From: Taishania sp037189645
GTDB taxonomy: Bacteria > Bacteroidota > Bacteroidia > Flavobacteriales_D > Crocinitomicaceae
Length of the DNA stretch: 64,000 nucleotides
Direction of reading: 5' to 3'
NCBI GenBank assembly: GCA_037189645.1
Contig: JBBCIY010000004.1
Location: forward strand, 248,001 to 312,000
The notes under the pieces were generated by a model that saw only the letters and a list, made by a program, of their open reading frames with translations, did not search any database and was not told where the DNA came from. The position numbers and the translations under genes are program-made. Positions 18,345 through 26,977 of this stretch are shown piece after piece; within the stretch, counting starts at the first letter, position 1; every line of letters begins with the position of its first letter.

Positions 18345-18361
18345 TTTACAGAGAGTGTAAA
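18345..18361. promoter_or_regulatory. Inverted repeat TTTACA-N5-TGTAAA, candidate XRE operator
   Basis: A perfect 6-bp inverted repeat with a 5-base spacer lies upstream of the XRE regulator. A second small palindrome, ACAATTGT (18308-18315), overlaps its start codon and shares the half-site ending TTGTAAAA. Both are of the size bound by XRE dimers. No binding data are implied. The rest of 18310-18606 shows no other feature. Confidence 0.35.
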
Positions 18362-18606
18362 GATTCCATGAATAATAAAACAATTTTACCTATTTGAAAA
18401 AACAGGTTGTTAATCAGCAAAATATAACAGGTAAAAGACAGGGCTCATTGTGAACATTTATTTCTGTTTATCCCTGGTAGCAGTGAAAAATCACCAAATG
18501 CTGATACAGATGCATGACAGGAAAAGCCCGGAATTAAGATGCGGAGTAGTAAAATATGATATATAGTAAGGATATACCGATGACTGAAAAGCCAATCAGT
18601 GAAGGA

Positions 18607-19143
18607 TTATCGCCGGATCAGGGCAGAAACCAGCAAATCGATCAGGTTGGGAGTTTTGATTCCGAATGATTCAGATGATTCCAGCTGTGTAAAGGATTTG
18701 TCTGTTGCGGAAATACGCGTGCTGTGCTTTACCTGGGAAGCGTTTGTTTCTTCTGCAGGCTTTTCATAAGCTTTGACCGAAGTGTTCCCCACTGTAAACT
18801 GCTTGTCGTTGATCCTGGAGACAATTGCCGTTATCTTATCTTCGGAAATTTTAGAAGCGTCGTATGAAATTTCAGCAGTGTTGAGGTCTCTTCCCATTTT
18901 GAAGTCAAATTTCACCCGCTCTACAGCGTCTGTTGCCAGCAATTCTTTTCGTATAGCTGCTCCGCAACCCATTTCGCAGGACATTCCTCCAATTTCCATT
19001 GTCAGCAGTTTTGTAGGGGTAACCGTGGATTTCGCTTCCTGGTTAACCGGTGACGGGGTTGCCTTCTCAACAGCAGGTCCTTCGGTTTGTGAGCAACCAC
19101 TCAATACCAGGACTCCTGTAAACGCAATAATCACTTTTCTCAT
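18607..19143 (-). CDS. Lipoprotein with heavy-metal-associated (HMA) domain
   Basis: The product is a probable periplasm-facing lipoprotein: the lipobox VLSGC puts the acylated cysteine near residue 16. After a Pro/Thr-rich linker, an HMA fold (about residues 45-115) carries the metal site GGMSCEMGCGAAIRKEL, with a CxxxC spacing in place of the usual CxxC, as seen in other Bacteroidota HMA proteins. The pattern AEISYDASKISEDKI matches the second half of the HMA fold. It may bind copper or another soft metal. The C-terminal 60 residues are not recognised. No metal ATPase is adjacent, so its role is open. Confidence 0.75.
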   Translation of the reverse strand: MRKVIIAFTGVLVLSGCSQTEGPAVEKATPSPVNQEAKSTVTPTKLLTMEIGGMSCEMGCGAAIRKELLATDAVERVKFDFKMGRDLNTAEISYDASKISEDKITAIVSRINDKQFTVGNTSVKAYEKPAEETNASQVKHSTRISATDKSFTQLESSESFGIKTPNLIDLLVSALIRR

Positions 19144-19355
19144 AACTTCATCGAATTGAACAGAATCAGTGTAAAGGTAATAGGAAAAGATGCTGTTCCG
19201 GGCAAAAAAAATGTTAAAAACGATAGGTGAAAATGGAATTAATTAAAGGTGAAATTACAAAACAGAATTAATACATTAAAAAACAACGCATTAAAAGGAT
19301 TTGGTGAAGCGTAAGGATGACTTACTAATTTAAACTGTGTCTAAATTAGGGCTGA

Positions 19356-19389
19356 TTTGGATAACGAAGTATCATAACTGTTAAATTTG
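19356..19389 (+). promoter_or_regulatory. Promoter of the sdhCAB operon
   Basis: A -33 TTTG (19356-19359) is followed, after a 22-bp spacer, by the -7 element TAAATTTG (19382-19389), an exact TAnnTTTG match. The leader to the sdhC ATG would be about 25 bases. Confidence 0.65.
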
Positions 19390-19420
19390 CCGATTAGTAT
19401 TTATCAGACAATTATTATTT

Positions 19421-20350
19421 ATGAGCAAATCAGCAATTTTATCATCTTCGATTGCCAAAAAATGGTGGATGGCATTAACGGGGTTGTTTCTTTGTTTGTT
19501 CCTGGTTGGTCATTTGTTGGGAAACCTTCAGCTGATCACGATCACAGGGGCGGAGGGAAAGCGTGCATTTAACGAATATGCATATTTCATGGGGACAAAC
19601 CCTCTTGTCAAAATCTTGGCGTACGTTACTTACATTTCAATTTTATTCCACGCCGTTGATGGAATTTTGTTAACCATTCAGAACAGAAAAGCACGTCCGG
19701 TTAAGTATGCGTATGAGAAACCGAACACGAACAGTAAATGGTATGCCCGCAGCATGGCAGTGCTGGGGTCGCTGATTTTAATTTTTATCATTTTGCACAT
19801 GCAGCATTTCTGGTGGAAAATGAAGTATTCTTCCAACCCGATGCCTTTACATACAGAAGTACTTTATAGCCCTCAGATGGCAGGCCAGGGAAAGGTAGAA
19901 GACCAGGAGGTTAAAGCATATTACACCACTTCAAAGCAATTTATCCCGGTAGAGAGTGTGGAGGCGAAAGGACAGGATTTATATGAAGCATCACAATTGG
20001 ACCAGATTCTTCAGATAGACCAGTCTTACCAGTCAAAAGGAACAAACCCTAAGGTCGGAGTGGCATACAAAGATCTGCATTCACTGGTTTTCGCATTCTT
20101 CGGACACGATAAAACAGATGAAGCAGGAATCGGGGCAAACAGCAATGCGCTGATATTTGTGATCCTTTATGTGGTGTCCATGGCCGTTTTATCGTTCCAC
20201 TTGATGCACGGGTTTGCTTCCGCGTTCCAGTCCTTGGGGCTGAATCACAGGGGATACAATAAACTGATTAAAGTTGTCGGAAAAGCATTTGCAATTGTTA
20301 TTCCGCTATTGTTCGCAATCATTCCGGTAGTTATTTACCTGACGAAATAA
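19421..20350 (+). CDS. sdhC: Succinate dehydrogenase cytochrome b558 subunit with extended loop
   Basis: This is the membrane anchor of succinate:quinone oxidoreductase, binding two b haems. Five hydrophobic segments and histidines typical of the b558 family are visible: FLVGHLLGN, ILFHAVDGI, ILHMQHFWW and FHLMHGFASAFQSLGLNH. At 309 residues it is about 80 longer than the roughly 215-235 residues I expect for this family. The extra residues lie at about 142-222, between helix 3 (ending QHFWWKMKYS) and YKDLHSLVFAFF, and are hydrophilic (for example QSYQSKGTNPKVG). The genes sdhA and sdhB follow at 17 and 10 bp, forming an operon. The extension shifts no frame and shows no repeat. Confidence 0.93.
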   Translation: MSKSAILSSSIAKKWWMALTGLFLCLFLVGHLLGNLQLITITGAEGKRAFNEYAYFMGTNPLVKILAYVTYISILFHAVDGILLTIQNRKARPVKYAYEKPNTNSKWYARSMAVLGSLILIFIILHMQHFWWKMKYSSNPMPLHTEVLYSPQMAGQGKVEDQEVKAYYTTSKQFIPVESVEAKGQDLYEASQLDQILQIDQSYQSKGTNPKVGVAYKDLHSLVFAFFGHDKTDEAGIGANSNALIFVILYVVSMAVLSFHLMHGFASAFQSLGLNHRGYNKLIKVVGKAFAIVIPLLFAIIPVVIYLTK

Positions 20351-20367
20351 TAAAAAACATTGAGATT

Positions 20368-22374
20368 ATGTCAAAAGTATTAGATTCAAAAATTCCGGAA
20401 GGTCCGTTAAAAGATAAATGGACAAACTATAAAAGTCATGTTGACCTGGTAAACCCTGCCAACAAACGTTTGATTGACGTAATTGTTGTGGGAACAGGTC
20501 TTGCAGGTGGTTCTGCAGCTGCTTCATTGGCAGAAATGGGATACAACGTAAAGGCGTTTTGTTTCCAGGATTCTCCGCGTCGTGCGCACTCCATTGCTGC
20601 ACAGGGAGGGATCAACGCTGCCAAGAACTATCAGAATGACGGAGACTCCGTTTTCCGTTTATTTTACGATACCATTAAAGGTGGAGACTACCGTGCGCGT
20701 GAAGCAAACGTTCACCGCCTGGCGGAAGTTTCCGCGAACATTATTGACCAGTGCGTGGCACAGGGAGTTCCGTTCGCCCGTGATTACGGAGGTTTGCTGG
20801 ACAACCGGTCTTTCGGAGGTACACAGGTGCAGCGTACATTTTATGCAAAAGGACAAACAGGACAGCAGTTGCTGCTGGGTGCCTATTCTGCGATGAACCG
20901 CCAGATCGGGCTGGGAAAAATTAAAATGTACAATCGCCACGAAATGCTTGAGCTGGTGATCGTAAACGGAAAAGCAAGGGGAATCATCGCCCGTAACCTG
21001 GTGACGGGAGAACTGGAGCGCCATTCAGGGCACGCTGTTGTATTGGCAACAGGAGGTTACGGAAACGTATTCTTCCTTTCAACCAACGCAATGGGTTCAA
21101 ATGCTTCTGCAGCATGGAGAGCACATAAAAAAGGAGCATTCTTTGCGAATCCTTGCTATACACAGATTCACCCGACATGTATCCCGCGTTCCGGAGACTA
21201 TCAGTCTAAATTGACATTGATGTCAGAGTCACTGCGTAACGATGGACGGATCTGGGTTCCTAAGAATATGGAAGACGCGATCGCGATCCGTGAAGGGCGT
21301 TTGAAACCGACTCAGATCAAAGAAGAAGACAGGGATTATTACCTGGAAAGAAGGTATCCTGCATTCGGTAACCTGGTACCTCGTGACGTTGCTTCCCGCG
21401 CAGCGAAAGAGCGTTGTGATGCCGGCTACGGAGTGAACAAAACAGGTGAGGCTGTTTACCTGGATTTCGAAGCTGCAATTATGCGCTACGGAAAAGAAAA
21501 AGCAAACTTATTGCATGAATACGATGCTTCCGAAGCACGCATCAGGGATCTGGGAGAAAAAGTGGTTGAAGCAAAGTATGGTAACTTATTCCAGATGTAT
21601 GAGAAAATCGTTGACGACAATCCATACAAGACTCCGATGATGATTTATCCGGCAGTTCACTACACAATGGGAGGGCTTTGGGTTGATTACAACCTGATGA
21701 CGACTGTTGAAGGGTGTTTCTGTGCAGGTGAAGCAAATTTCTCGGATCACGGAGCAAACCGGCTGGGAGCTTCTGCATTGATGCAGGGTCTGGCAGATGG
21801 TTATTTCGTACTGCCCTATACGATAGGTGGTTACCTGGCGGCAGATATCCGTACGGGAGCGATCTCAACGGAGCTGCCTGAATTTGTTGAAGCAGAAAAT
21901 GATGTTCGCCGTCGTTTGGAGCACTTCATCAACAATAAAGGAACAAAGTCCGTGGATCACTTCCACAAAGCTTTGGGGAAAATCATGTGGGACAATGTAG
22001 GAATGGCGCGTAACGCACAAGGGCTGGAAGAGGCGATTGTTGAGATCCGCCGCATTCGTGAAGAATTCCACAGGGATGTATTTGTTCCCGGAAATATAAA
22101 TGAATTCAATCCGGAGCTGGAAAAAGCGACCCGTGTGGAAGACTTCCTGGAACTTGCGGAATTGTTTGCGATAGATGCCCTGCACAGAACGGAATCCTGC
22201 GGAGGTCACTTCCGGGAAGAGTCCCAGACAGAAGATGGTGAGGCCATGCGTGATGACGTAAACTTTACCTACGCTGCCGCATGGGAATGGACAGGTAATC
22301 CCGGAGAACCTGTTCTGCACAAAGAGCACCTGGAGTTTAAAGAAATCGAATTGAAACAACGTTCATACAAATAA
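20368..22374 (+). CDS. sdhA: Succinate dehydrogenase/fumarate reductase flavoprotein subunit
   Basis: This is the catalytic subunit of complex II. It oxidises succinate to fumarate through covalently bound FAD and passes electrons to SdhB. At 668 residues it has the size of the Bacteroidota/epsilonproteobacterial type. Visible motifs are the dinucleotide fold GTGLAGGSAAASLAEMG (about 35-51), HSIAAQGGINAA with the FAD-linking His, the substrate-site HPTC segment, and ANRLGASALMQGLADG near the C-terminal third. It is the middle gene of sdhCAB with short spacers. Confidence 0.96.
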   Translation: MSKVLDSKIPEGPLKDKWTNYKSHVDLVNPANKRLIDVIVVGTGLAGGSAAASLAEMGYNVKAFCFQDSPRRAHSIAAQGGINAAKNYQNDGDSVFRLFYDTIKGGDYRAREANVHRLAEVSANIIDQCVAQGVPFARDYGGLLDNRSFGGTQVQRTFYAKGQTGQQLLLGAYSAMNRQIGLGKIKMYNRHEMLELVIVNGKARGIIARNLVTGELERHSGHAVVLATGGYGNVFFLSTNAMGSNASAAWRAHKKGAFFANPCYTQIHPTCIPRSGDYQSKLTLMSESLRNDGRIWVPKNMEDAIAIREGRLKPTQIKEEDRDYYLERRYPAFGNLVPRDVASRAAKERCDAGYGVNKTGEAVYLDFEAAIMRYGKEKANLLHEYDASEARIRDLGEKVVEAKYGNLFQMYEKIVDDNPYKTPMMIYPAVHYTMGGLWVDYNLMTTVEGCFCAGEANFSDHGANRLGASALMQGLADGYFVLPYTIGGYLAADIRTGAISTELPEFVEAENDVRRRLEHFINNKGTKSVDHFHKALGKIMWDNVGMARNAQGLEEAIVEIRRIREEFHRDVFVPGNINEFNPELEKATRVEDFLELAELFAIDALHRTESCGGHFREESQTEDGEAMRDDVNFTYAAAWEWTGNPGEPVLHKEHLEFKEIELKQRSYK

Positions 22375-22384
22375 TCGGATAGTT

Positions 22385-23134
22385 ATGAAATTAATACTTA
22401 AGATCTGGAGACAAAAGGATAGAAACGATAAAGGAAAAATCGAAACTTATCCGATAGATAATGTAAGTGAACACATGTCTTTCCTGGAGATGATGGACGT
22501 TTTAAACGAACAGTTGATTTCTGAGGGAAAAGAGCCTGTAGCATTTGATCACGACTGTCGTGAAGGTATCTGTGGTATGTGCTCCATGTTCATCAATGGA
22601 GAAGCGCACGGACCGGACAGAGGTGTTACAACATGCCAGCTGCACATGCGTAAGTTCAACGATGGAGATACCATTTATGTAGAGCCGTTCCGTGCAAAAG
22701 GATTTCCTGTAATCAAAGACCTGGTTGTCGACCGAACTGCATTTGACAGGATCCAGCACGCGGGAGGATTTATTTCTGTAAACACTTCCGGTAATACACA
22801 GGATGCAAATGCGATTCCGATTCCGAAGGATGATGCAGACAAAGCATTTGATGCCGCGACTTGTATCGGGTGCGGGGCGTGTGTTGCGACATGTAAGAAT
22901 GCGTCGGCCATGTTATTTGTATCGGCGAAGGTGTCTCAATTCGCATTATTGCCGCAGGGAAAAGTAGAAGCGAAGCAGCGTGTACTGAACATGGTAGAGC
23001 AGATGGACAAGGAAGGATTCGGAAACTGTACGAATACAGGAGCTTGCGAAGTGGAATGCCCGAAAGGTATTTCTTTGGAGAACATCGCCCGTATGAACAG
23101 GGAATTCCTGAAAGCTGCAGTAACTGCAGAATAA
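22385..23134 (+). CDS. sdhB: Succinate dehydrogenase iron-sulfur subunit
   Basis: This subunit relays electrons from the SdhA flavin to the quinone site through three Fe-S clusters. The 249-residue protein has an N-terminal plant-ferredoxin-type domain with CREGICGMC plus a distal Cys (VTTCQ) for the [2Fe-2S] centre. In the C-terminal domain, CIGCGACVATCKN and GACEVECPKG supply ligands for the [4Fe-4S] and [3Fe-4S] clusters. It is the last gene of sdhCAB and is followed by a strong terminator. Confidence 0.96.
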   Translation: MKLILKIWRQKDRNDKGKIETYPIDNVSEHMSFLEMMDVLNEQLISEGKEPVAFDHDCREGICGMCSMFINGEAHGPDRGVTTCQLHMRKFNDGDTIYVEPFRAKGFPVIKDLVVDRTAFDRIQHAGGFISVNTSGNTQDANAIPIPKDDADKAFDAATCIGCGACVATCKNASAMLFVSAKVSQFALLPQGKVEAKQRVLNMVEQMDKEGFGNCTNTGACEVECPKGISLENIARMNREFLKAAVTAE

Positions 23135-23154
23135 AATTTCAGTCTGAAAAGCAT

Positions 23155-23200
23155 AAAAAAGCGAGGACCGCCTCTACAGAGGGGTCCTCGCTTTTGTTTT
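23155..23200 (+). terminator. Rho-independent terminator of sdhCAB
   Basis: GCGAGGACC (23161-23169) pairs with GGTCCTCGC (23183-23191). An inner CCTC/GAGG extension closes a 4-base loop, with one bulged G. An A-run on the left and a T-rich tail on the right complete it. Confidence 0.88.
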
Positions 23201-23238
23201 TTTATGGTGATTAAAACACTGTTTATTCTAATTTTTTT

Positions 23239-23312
23239 ATATTTAGCTCCAAAAATAGACCATACTATTACAATTCAAGGGGAATACCGAAAGCCTTAAG
23301 TAGGAACTAAAC
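23239..23312 (+). promoter_or_regulatory. Conserved promoter-leader, copy 1 (possible structured 5' UTR)
   Basis: A TATATTTAG promoter-like element is followed by three blocks also found upstream of the gene at 23922. Block A is ATAGACCATACTATTA (23255-23270), with ATAG/CTAT able to pair. Block B is GGGGAATACCGAAA (23279-23292). Block C is AGTAGGAACTAA (23299-23310), able to form a small AGU/ACU hairpin. Linkers differ in length between the copies while the blocks stay, as expected of RNA or multi-site DNA elements. GG and CC flanking block B can pair in both copies. Confidence 0.5.
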
Positions 23313-23328
23313 TTAAATTAATAAAATT

Positions 23329-23700
23329 ATGGAAGGATTAGGATTAATCGTGTATTGGGGAATCATCATTTTAATGCTTGTTTCTCTCTGGAAGATTTAC
23401 GAGAAAGCAGGAGAACCGGGATGGGCGGCAATAATACCCATTTACAATATCGTCATATTATTAAAAATTGTAGACAGGCCGGTTTGGTGGATCATTCTGT
23501 TCATCATTCCGATTGTGAATATTGTCGTACTTATTATCGTTTACTTCCGCTTAGGAAAAGTATTCGGGCAATCAGACGGATTTTCGATAGGATTAATATT
23601 CTTGTCTTTCATTTTTCTTCCGATCCTTGCATTTGGAGATGCTGTTTATCAAGGTAGAAAAGATCTTGAAGAAAATAAAGAGCTATTGGATCAGTTCTAA
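23329..23700 (+). CDS. DUF5684-like small membrane protein
   Basis: This 123-residue integral membrane protein has three to four hydrophobic segments. The pattern WKIYEKAGEPGWAAIIPIYN is the DUF5684 signature as I know it: a Trp-rich membrane-edge motif found in many small membrane proteins, sometimes fused to signal peptidases. A short charged C-terminal tail follows (RKDLEENKELLDQF). It has its own conserved leader and is closed by a terminator, so it is a one-gene unit. No function is established. Confidence 0.75.
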   Translation: MEGLGLIVYWGIIILMLVSLWKIYEKAGEPGWAAIIPIYNIVILLKIVDRPVWWIILFIIPIVNIVVLIIVYFRLGKVFGQSDGFSIGLIFLSFIFLPILAFGDAVYQGRKDLEENKELLDQF

Positions 23701-23725
23701 GAAAACAGATTATAGATTGATACGG

Positions 23726-23754
23726 GCCGGTTCAGTTATGAACCGGCTTTTTTG
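23726..23754 (+). terminator. Rho-independent terminator
   Basis: GCCGGTTCA (23726-23734) pairs perfectly with TGAACCGGC (23739-23747) around a 4-base loop and is followed by a T7 run. It ends the DUF5684-like transcript. Confidence 0.88.
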
Positions 23755-23831
23755 TGCCTGTCCGGTTTTTTTATAGGTTTCTGCCTGAACTGATTTCGGA
23801 GCGATGTTAGCCATGTTGATTTTATTTTATA

Positions 23832-23906
23832 TATTTAGAAATTAAACAGATAGACCAGACTATTAAAAAAGGGGGGTGCCGAAAAACCAGAAGAGTAGGA
23901 CTAACT
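23832..23906 (+). promoter_or_regulatory. Conserved promoter-leader, copy 2 (possible structured 5' UTR)
   Basis: The same arrangement as copy 1: a TATATTTAG element, ATAGACCAGACTATTA (23850-23865, one difference from copy 1), GGGGGGTGCCGAAA (23871-23884) and AGTAGGACTAA (23894-23904), then the ATG about 18 bases on. The coding regions behind the two copies are not similar, so the leader is shared independently of the product. Confidence 0.5.
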
Positions 23907-23921
23907 AAAATAAGATTACTT

Positions 23922-24497
23922 ATGGAAAACAAATTCTTTTCATTTATCAAACCGTACCTGAATTCCATTGACAATGGGAGCTTTTTCAGGAAGCCATTTG
24001 GCTGGATTTACACAATTATCGCAGTTTTAAACTTATTATTTCCGGTTTTTATTTTCATTAATGCGGTGGACGGATATATTTTTGATTCTCCTGCGAAATA
24101 TATCATTTCATTTGTTTTGATCTGGCTGGTGGTCGCCTTTGCCGGATGGGTCAGTTTTCAGCTTTGGTGGGACAGGAAATCCAGGCTGAATGTATCTTCA
24201 TTGCCATCGGATGATTATGTTGCAACACCTGCGTTTTCCCATTTTATTCAAACCTATGGAGAATGGCTGGGAACGTATATCGCGATTGTCGGGAGTCTTT
24301 GCACATTGATCGTGATGCTGTTTTTGGGAGAAGACGGCAGGTACTTCAGCAGAAGTTTAGACCTCCCGTTTATTGATGGAGGGTGGGTATCGGTGATACT
24401 GCTGCCGATTTTTGGGTATCTGATCATCGTGGTAACAAGGTTCCTGGCGGAACAGATCAAAGCATTGGTCTCGATAGCGAACAATACAAAGAAGTAA
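23922..24497 (+). CDS. Uncharacterised four-helix membrane protein
   Basis: A 191-residue protein that I do not recognise as a named family. About four hydrophobic stretches are visible (roughly residues 28-50, 58-80, 108-128 and 150-172), separated by short polar loops such as LWWDRKSRLNVSSLPSDD, with a polar N terminus and a Lys-rich C terminus. It starts at an ATG 18 bases after the second conserved leader and ends just before a terminator, so it is a single-gene unit. The shared leader implies co-regulation with the DUF5684-like gene. Confidence 0.65.
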   Translation: MENKFFSFIKPYLNSIDNGSFFRKPFGWIYTIIAVLNLLFPVFIFINAVDGYIFDSPAKYIISFVLIWLVVAFAGWVSFQLWWDRKSRLNVSSLPSDDYVATPAFSHFIQTYGEWLGTYIAIVGSLCTLIVMLFLGEDGRYFSRSLDLPFIDGGWVSVILLPIFGYLIIVVTRFLAEQIKALVSIANNTKK

Positions 24498-24512
24498 ATC
24501 CATTTACAAAAT

Positions 24513-24550
24513 AAGAAAGGCCCGTTTAATGAATGTGAACGGGCTTTCTT
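24513..24550 (+). terminator. Rho-independent terminator
   Basis: A 13-bp stem with one bulged G (24513-24526 with 24538-24550; core GCCCGTT/AACGGGC) has the A-rich/T-rich arms of a bidirectional terminator. It lies between the four-helix membrane protein and ettA, and directly abuts the ettA -7 element. Confidence 0.85.
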
Positions 24551-24552
24551 GT

Positions 24553-24560
24553 TATATTTG
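24553..24560 (+). promoter_or_regulatory. -7 promoter element for ettA, TATATTTG
   Basis: An exact TAnnTTTG match 16 bp before the ATG at 24577. It rules out the longer frame opening at 24529. The -33 region would lie inside the preceding terminator. Confidence 0.65.
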
Positions 24561-24576
24561 TACAAAGTGTAAAATT

Positions 24577-26262
24577 ATGTCAGACGATAAGAAAATCATA
24601 TTCTCAATGGTTGGAGTGTCTAAAACGACTCCACAAGGAAAACAGATTATAAAAGATATTTACCTTTCATTTTTCTACGGAGCGAAGATCGGGATCATCG
24701 GTTTGAACGGTTCGGGAAAATCTACGGTAATGAAAATCATCGCCGGGCTGGACCAGTCTTACCAGGGAGATGTCGTTTTCTCCCCGGGATATTCCGTTGG
24801 TTACCTGCCGCAGGAACCCGAGCTGGATCCGAAGAAGACGGTGAAAGAAATTGTCATGGAAGGTGCGCAGGAAACGGTAGATGTGCTGAAAGAATACGAA
24901 GAGATCAATAATTCGTTCATGGATGAGGAAATCCTGAATGATCCCGATAAAATGGACAAATTGATCGCCCGCCAGGCAATTGTACAGGACAAGATTGATG
25001 CGTTGGATGCCTGGGAGCTGGATACAAAGCTGGAACGTGCAATGGACGCGTTGCGTTGTCCTCCGGATGATCAGCTGATCGAGTCGCTTTCCGGAGGGGA
25101 AAAGCGTCGCGTTGCTTTGTGTCGCCTGTTGCTGCAGAACCCGGATATTTTGTTGCTGGATGAGCCGACCAACCACCTGGACGCCGAGTCGATCGAATGG
25201 CTGGAGCAGCACTTACAGCAGTACAAGGGAACAGTTATTGCCGTGACCCATGACCGTTATTTCCTGGATAACGTAGCCGGATGGATCCTTGAGCTGGACA
25301 GAGGAGAAGGAATTCCGTGGAAAGGAAACTACACATCCTGGCTGGAGCAGAAAGGAAAACGCCTGTCAGAAGAGGAAAAAACCGAGTCCAAGCGTCAGAA
25401 AGTGCTTGCGCGGGAGCTCGAATGGGTGCGGATGAACCCCAAAGGCCGTCACGCAAAGAACAAGGCCAGGATCGCTAATTACGATAAGATGCTCTCCGAA
25501 GATGTAAAAGACAAGGAGGCGAAGTTGGAGATCCCGATCCCGAACGGTCCTCGTCTGGGAAACAATGTGATCGATGCGGTGAACGTTGCGAAAGCGTTTG
25601 GAGACAAGTTGCTGTACGACAACCTGAATTTTCAGTTGCCACCTGCAGGTATAGTCGGTATCATCGGTCCGAATGGTGCCGGGAAAACGACCATTTTCAA
25701 GATGATCATGGGAGAGCTTGAGCCGGACTCGGGAAGCTTCGAAGTGGGAGAAACGGTAAAGATCGGTTATGTGGACCAGACGCACAAAGACATCCACCCG
25801 GATAAAACCGTATTCGAAGTCGTTTCAAACGGCCTGGAATATGTAGAGATCGGAAGCCAGAAAATAAATTCCCGTGCCTATCTGTCCAAGTTTAATTTTA
25901 ATGGTTCCGATCAGAATAAGAAAGTAGGCGTATTGTCAGGAGGGGAGCGAAACCGTCTTCACCTGGCAATGACATTGAAAACGGAAGCAAACGTACTGCT
26001 GCTGGACGAGCCGACGAATGACATTGATGTGAACACACTTCGTGCGTTGGAAGAAGGAATTGAGAATTTCGCAGGATGCGCGGTGGTAATTTCCCACGAC
26101 CGTTGGTTCCTGGACAGGATCTGTACGCATATTTTGGCATTTGAAGGAGATTCCCAGGTCTATTGGTTTGAAGGAACCTATTCCGAATACGAGGAAAACC
26201 GGAAAAAACGTCTGGGAGATACCGGTCCGAAGCGCGTGAAGTACAGAAAACTGATCAAATAA
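24577..26262 (+). CDS. ettA: Energy-dependent translational throttle protein EttA (ABC-F)
   Basis: EttA is a soluble ABC-F ATPase that binds the ribosomal E site and gates the first elongation step according to the ATP/ADP ratio. From the ATG at 24577 it is 561 residues, close to other EttA proteins. Both ATPase halves are intact: Walker A GLNGSGKST (about 43) and GPNGAGKTT (about 364), signatures LSGGEKRR and LSGGERNR, and Walker B DEPTNHLD and DEPTNDID. An arm insertion and the linker (GKRLSEEEKTESKRQKVLARELEWVR) match EttA. The longer frame from 24529 is rejected because a promoter lies inside it. Confidence 0.93.
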   Translation: MSDDKKIIFSMVGVSKTTPQGKQIIKDIYLSFFYGAKIGIIGLNGSGKSTVMKIIAGLDQSYQGDVVFSPGYSVGYLPQEPELDPKKTVKEIVMEGAQETVDVLKEYEEINNSFMDEEILNDPDKMDKLIARQAIVQDKIDALDAWELDTKLERAMDALRCPPDDQLIESLSGGEKRRVALCRLLLQNPDILLLDEPTNHLDAESIEWLEQHLQQYKGTVIAVTHDRYFLDNVAGWILELDRGEGIPWKGNYTSWLEQKGKRLSEEEKTESKRQKVLARELEWVRMNPKGRHAKNKARIANYDKMLSEDVKDKEAKLEIPIPNGPRLGNNVIDAVNVAKAFGDKLLYDNLNFQLPPAGIVGIIGPNGAGKTTIFKMIMGELEPDSGSFEVGETVKIGYVDQTHKDIHPDKTVFEVVSNGLEYVEIGSQKINSRAYLSKFNFNGSDQNKKVGVLSGGERNRLHLAMTLKTEANVLLLDEPTNDIDVNTLRALEEGIENFAGCAVVISHDRWFLDRICTHILAFEGDSQVYWFEGTYSEYEENRKKRLGDTGPKRVKYRKLIK

Positions 26263-26333
26263 TAAAGCCCTAAAAAATCTAAAATCAGGATGGATGTGTC
26301 GTTCGTATGAAAAAATGATGTAACTTTCAGTAG

Positions 26334-26837
26334 ATGAAGGTGCGGGAAAATAAATACAAGATACATGAATCCAGGATCCGGGAAGATTTTGAGCTGGTAG
26401 AATCGTTATCCAGCCTGCTGGATAATAAATTCCGGATACCAGGAACGAACTTCCGGTTCGGAATAGATCCGGTCATTAACCTCATTCCTTACCTGGGGGA
26501 TTTTATCGGTTTCATTATGTCCACCTCATTGGTCCTCATCATGACACGCTACGGAGTAAGTCCGAAGGTCGTAATTAAGATGCTGCTGAATGTTATCCTG
26601 GATACCATTATAGGCGGCATTCCCATTCTTGGCAAATTCGGAGACTTCTTCTACAAAGCCAATGAAAAGAATTATGCCCTTTTAAAAGCACATTACCTGG
26701 AAGGAAAGCACAACGGATCCGGAATAGGGATCATTATCACTATTTTGCTGGTGTTCTTCCTGGTTATTTTCCTCATTTTCTTTGTGATATACAAATTGCT
26801 GGTTTGGAGCTATGAAATACTGGAATCTGTTTTTTAA
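26334..26837 (+). CDS. DUF4112 membrane protein
   Basis: A 167-residue protein with the DUF4112 pattern: LSSLLDNKFRIPGTNFRFG, then IDPVINLIPYLGDFIGFIMS (the first membrane helix) and LDTIIGGIPILGKFGDFFYKAN. A strong hydrophobic C-terminal helix spans about residues 130-155. The family is widespread with no known function. It is 71 bp after ettA on the same strand with no terminator between, so read-through from ettA is possible. Confidence 0.82.
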   Translation: MKVRENKYKIHESRIREDFELVESLSSLLDNKFRIPGTNFRFGIDPVINLIPYLGDFIGFIMSTSLVLIMTRYGVSPKVVIKMLLNVILDTIIGGIPILGKFGDFFYKANEKNYALLKAHYLEGKHNGSGIGIIITILLVFFLVIFLIFFVIYKLLVWSYEILESVF

Positions 26838-26977
26838 GGGTTTTTCCAGGATGAAATACCATAATGCCTGAAGGTTGTATGAAAGAGAGCTGCTATTGTT
26901 CACTGTCATGTGTATGTATATTATACGTAATATTGTGTTTTTAAATAAATGATAGAGGAAGTCATATATTTTACAGC

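Noticed and set aside
24529..24576. N-terminal extension of EttA
   Set aside because: It overlaps a terminator and an exact -7 promoter; EttA homology begins after the ATG at 24577.
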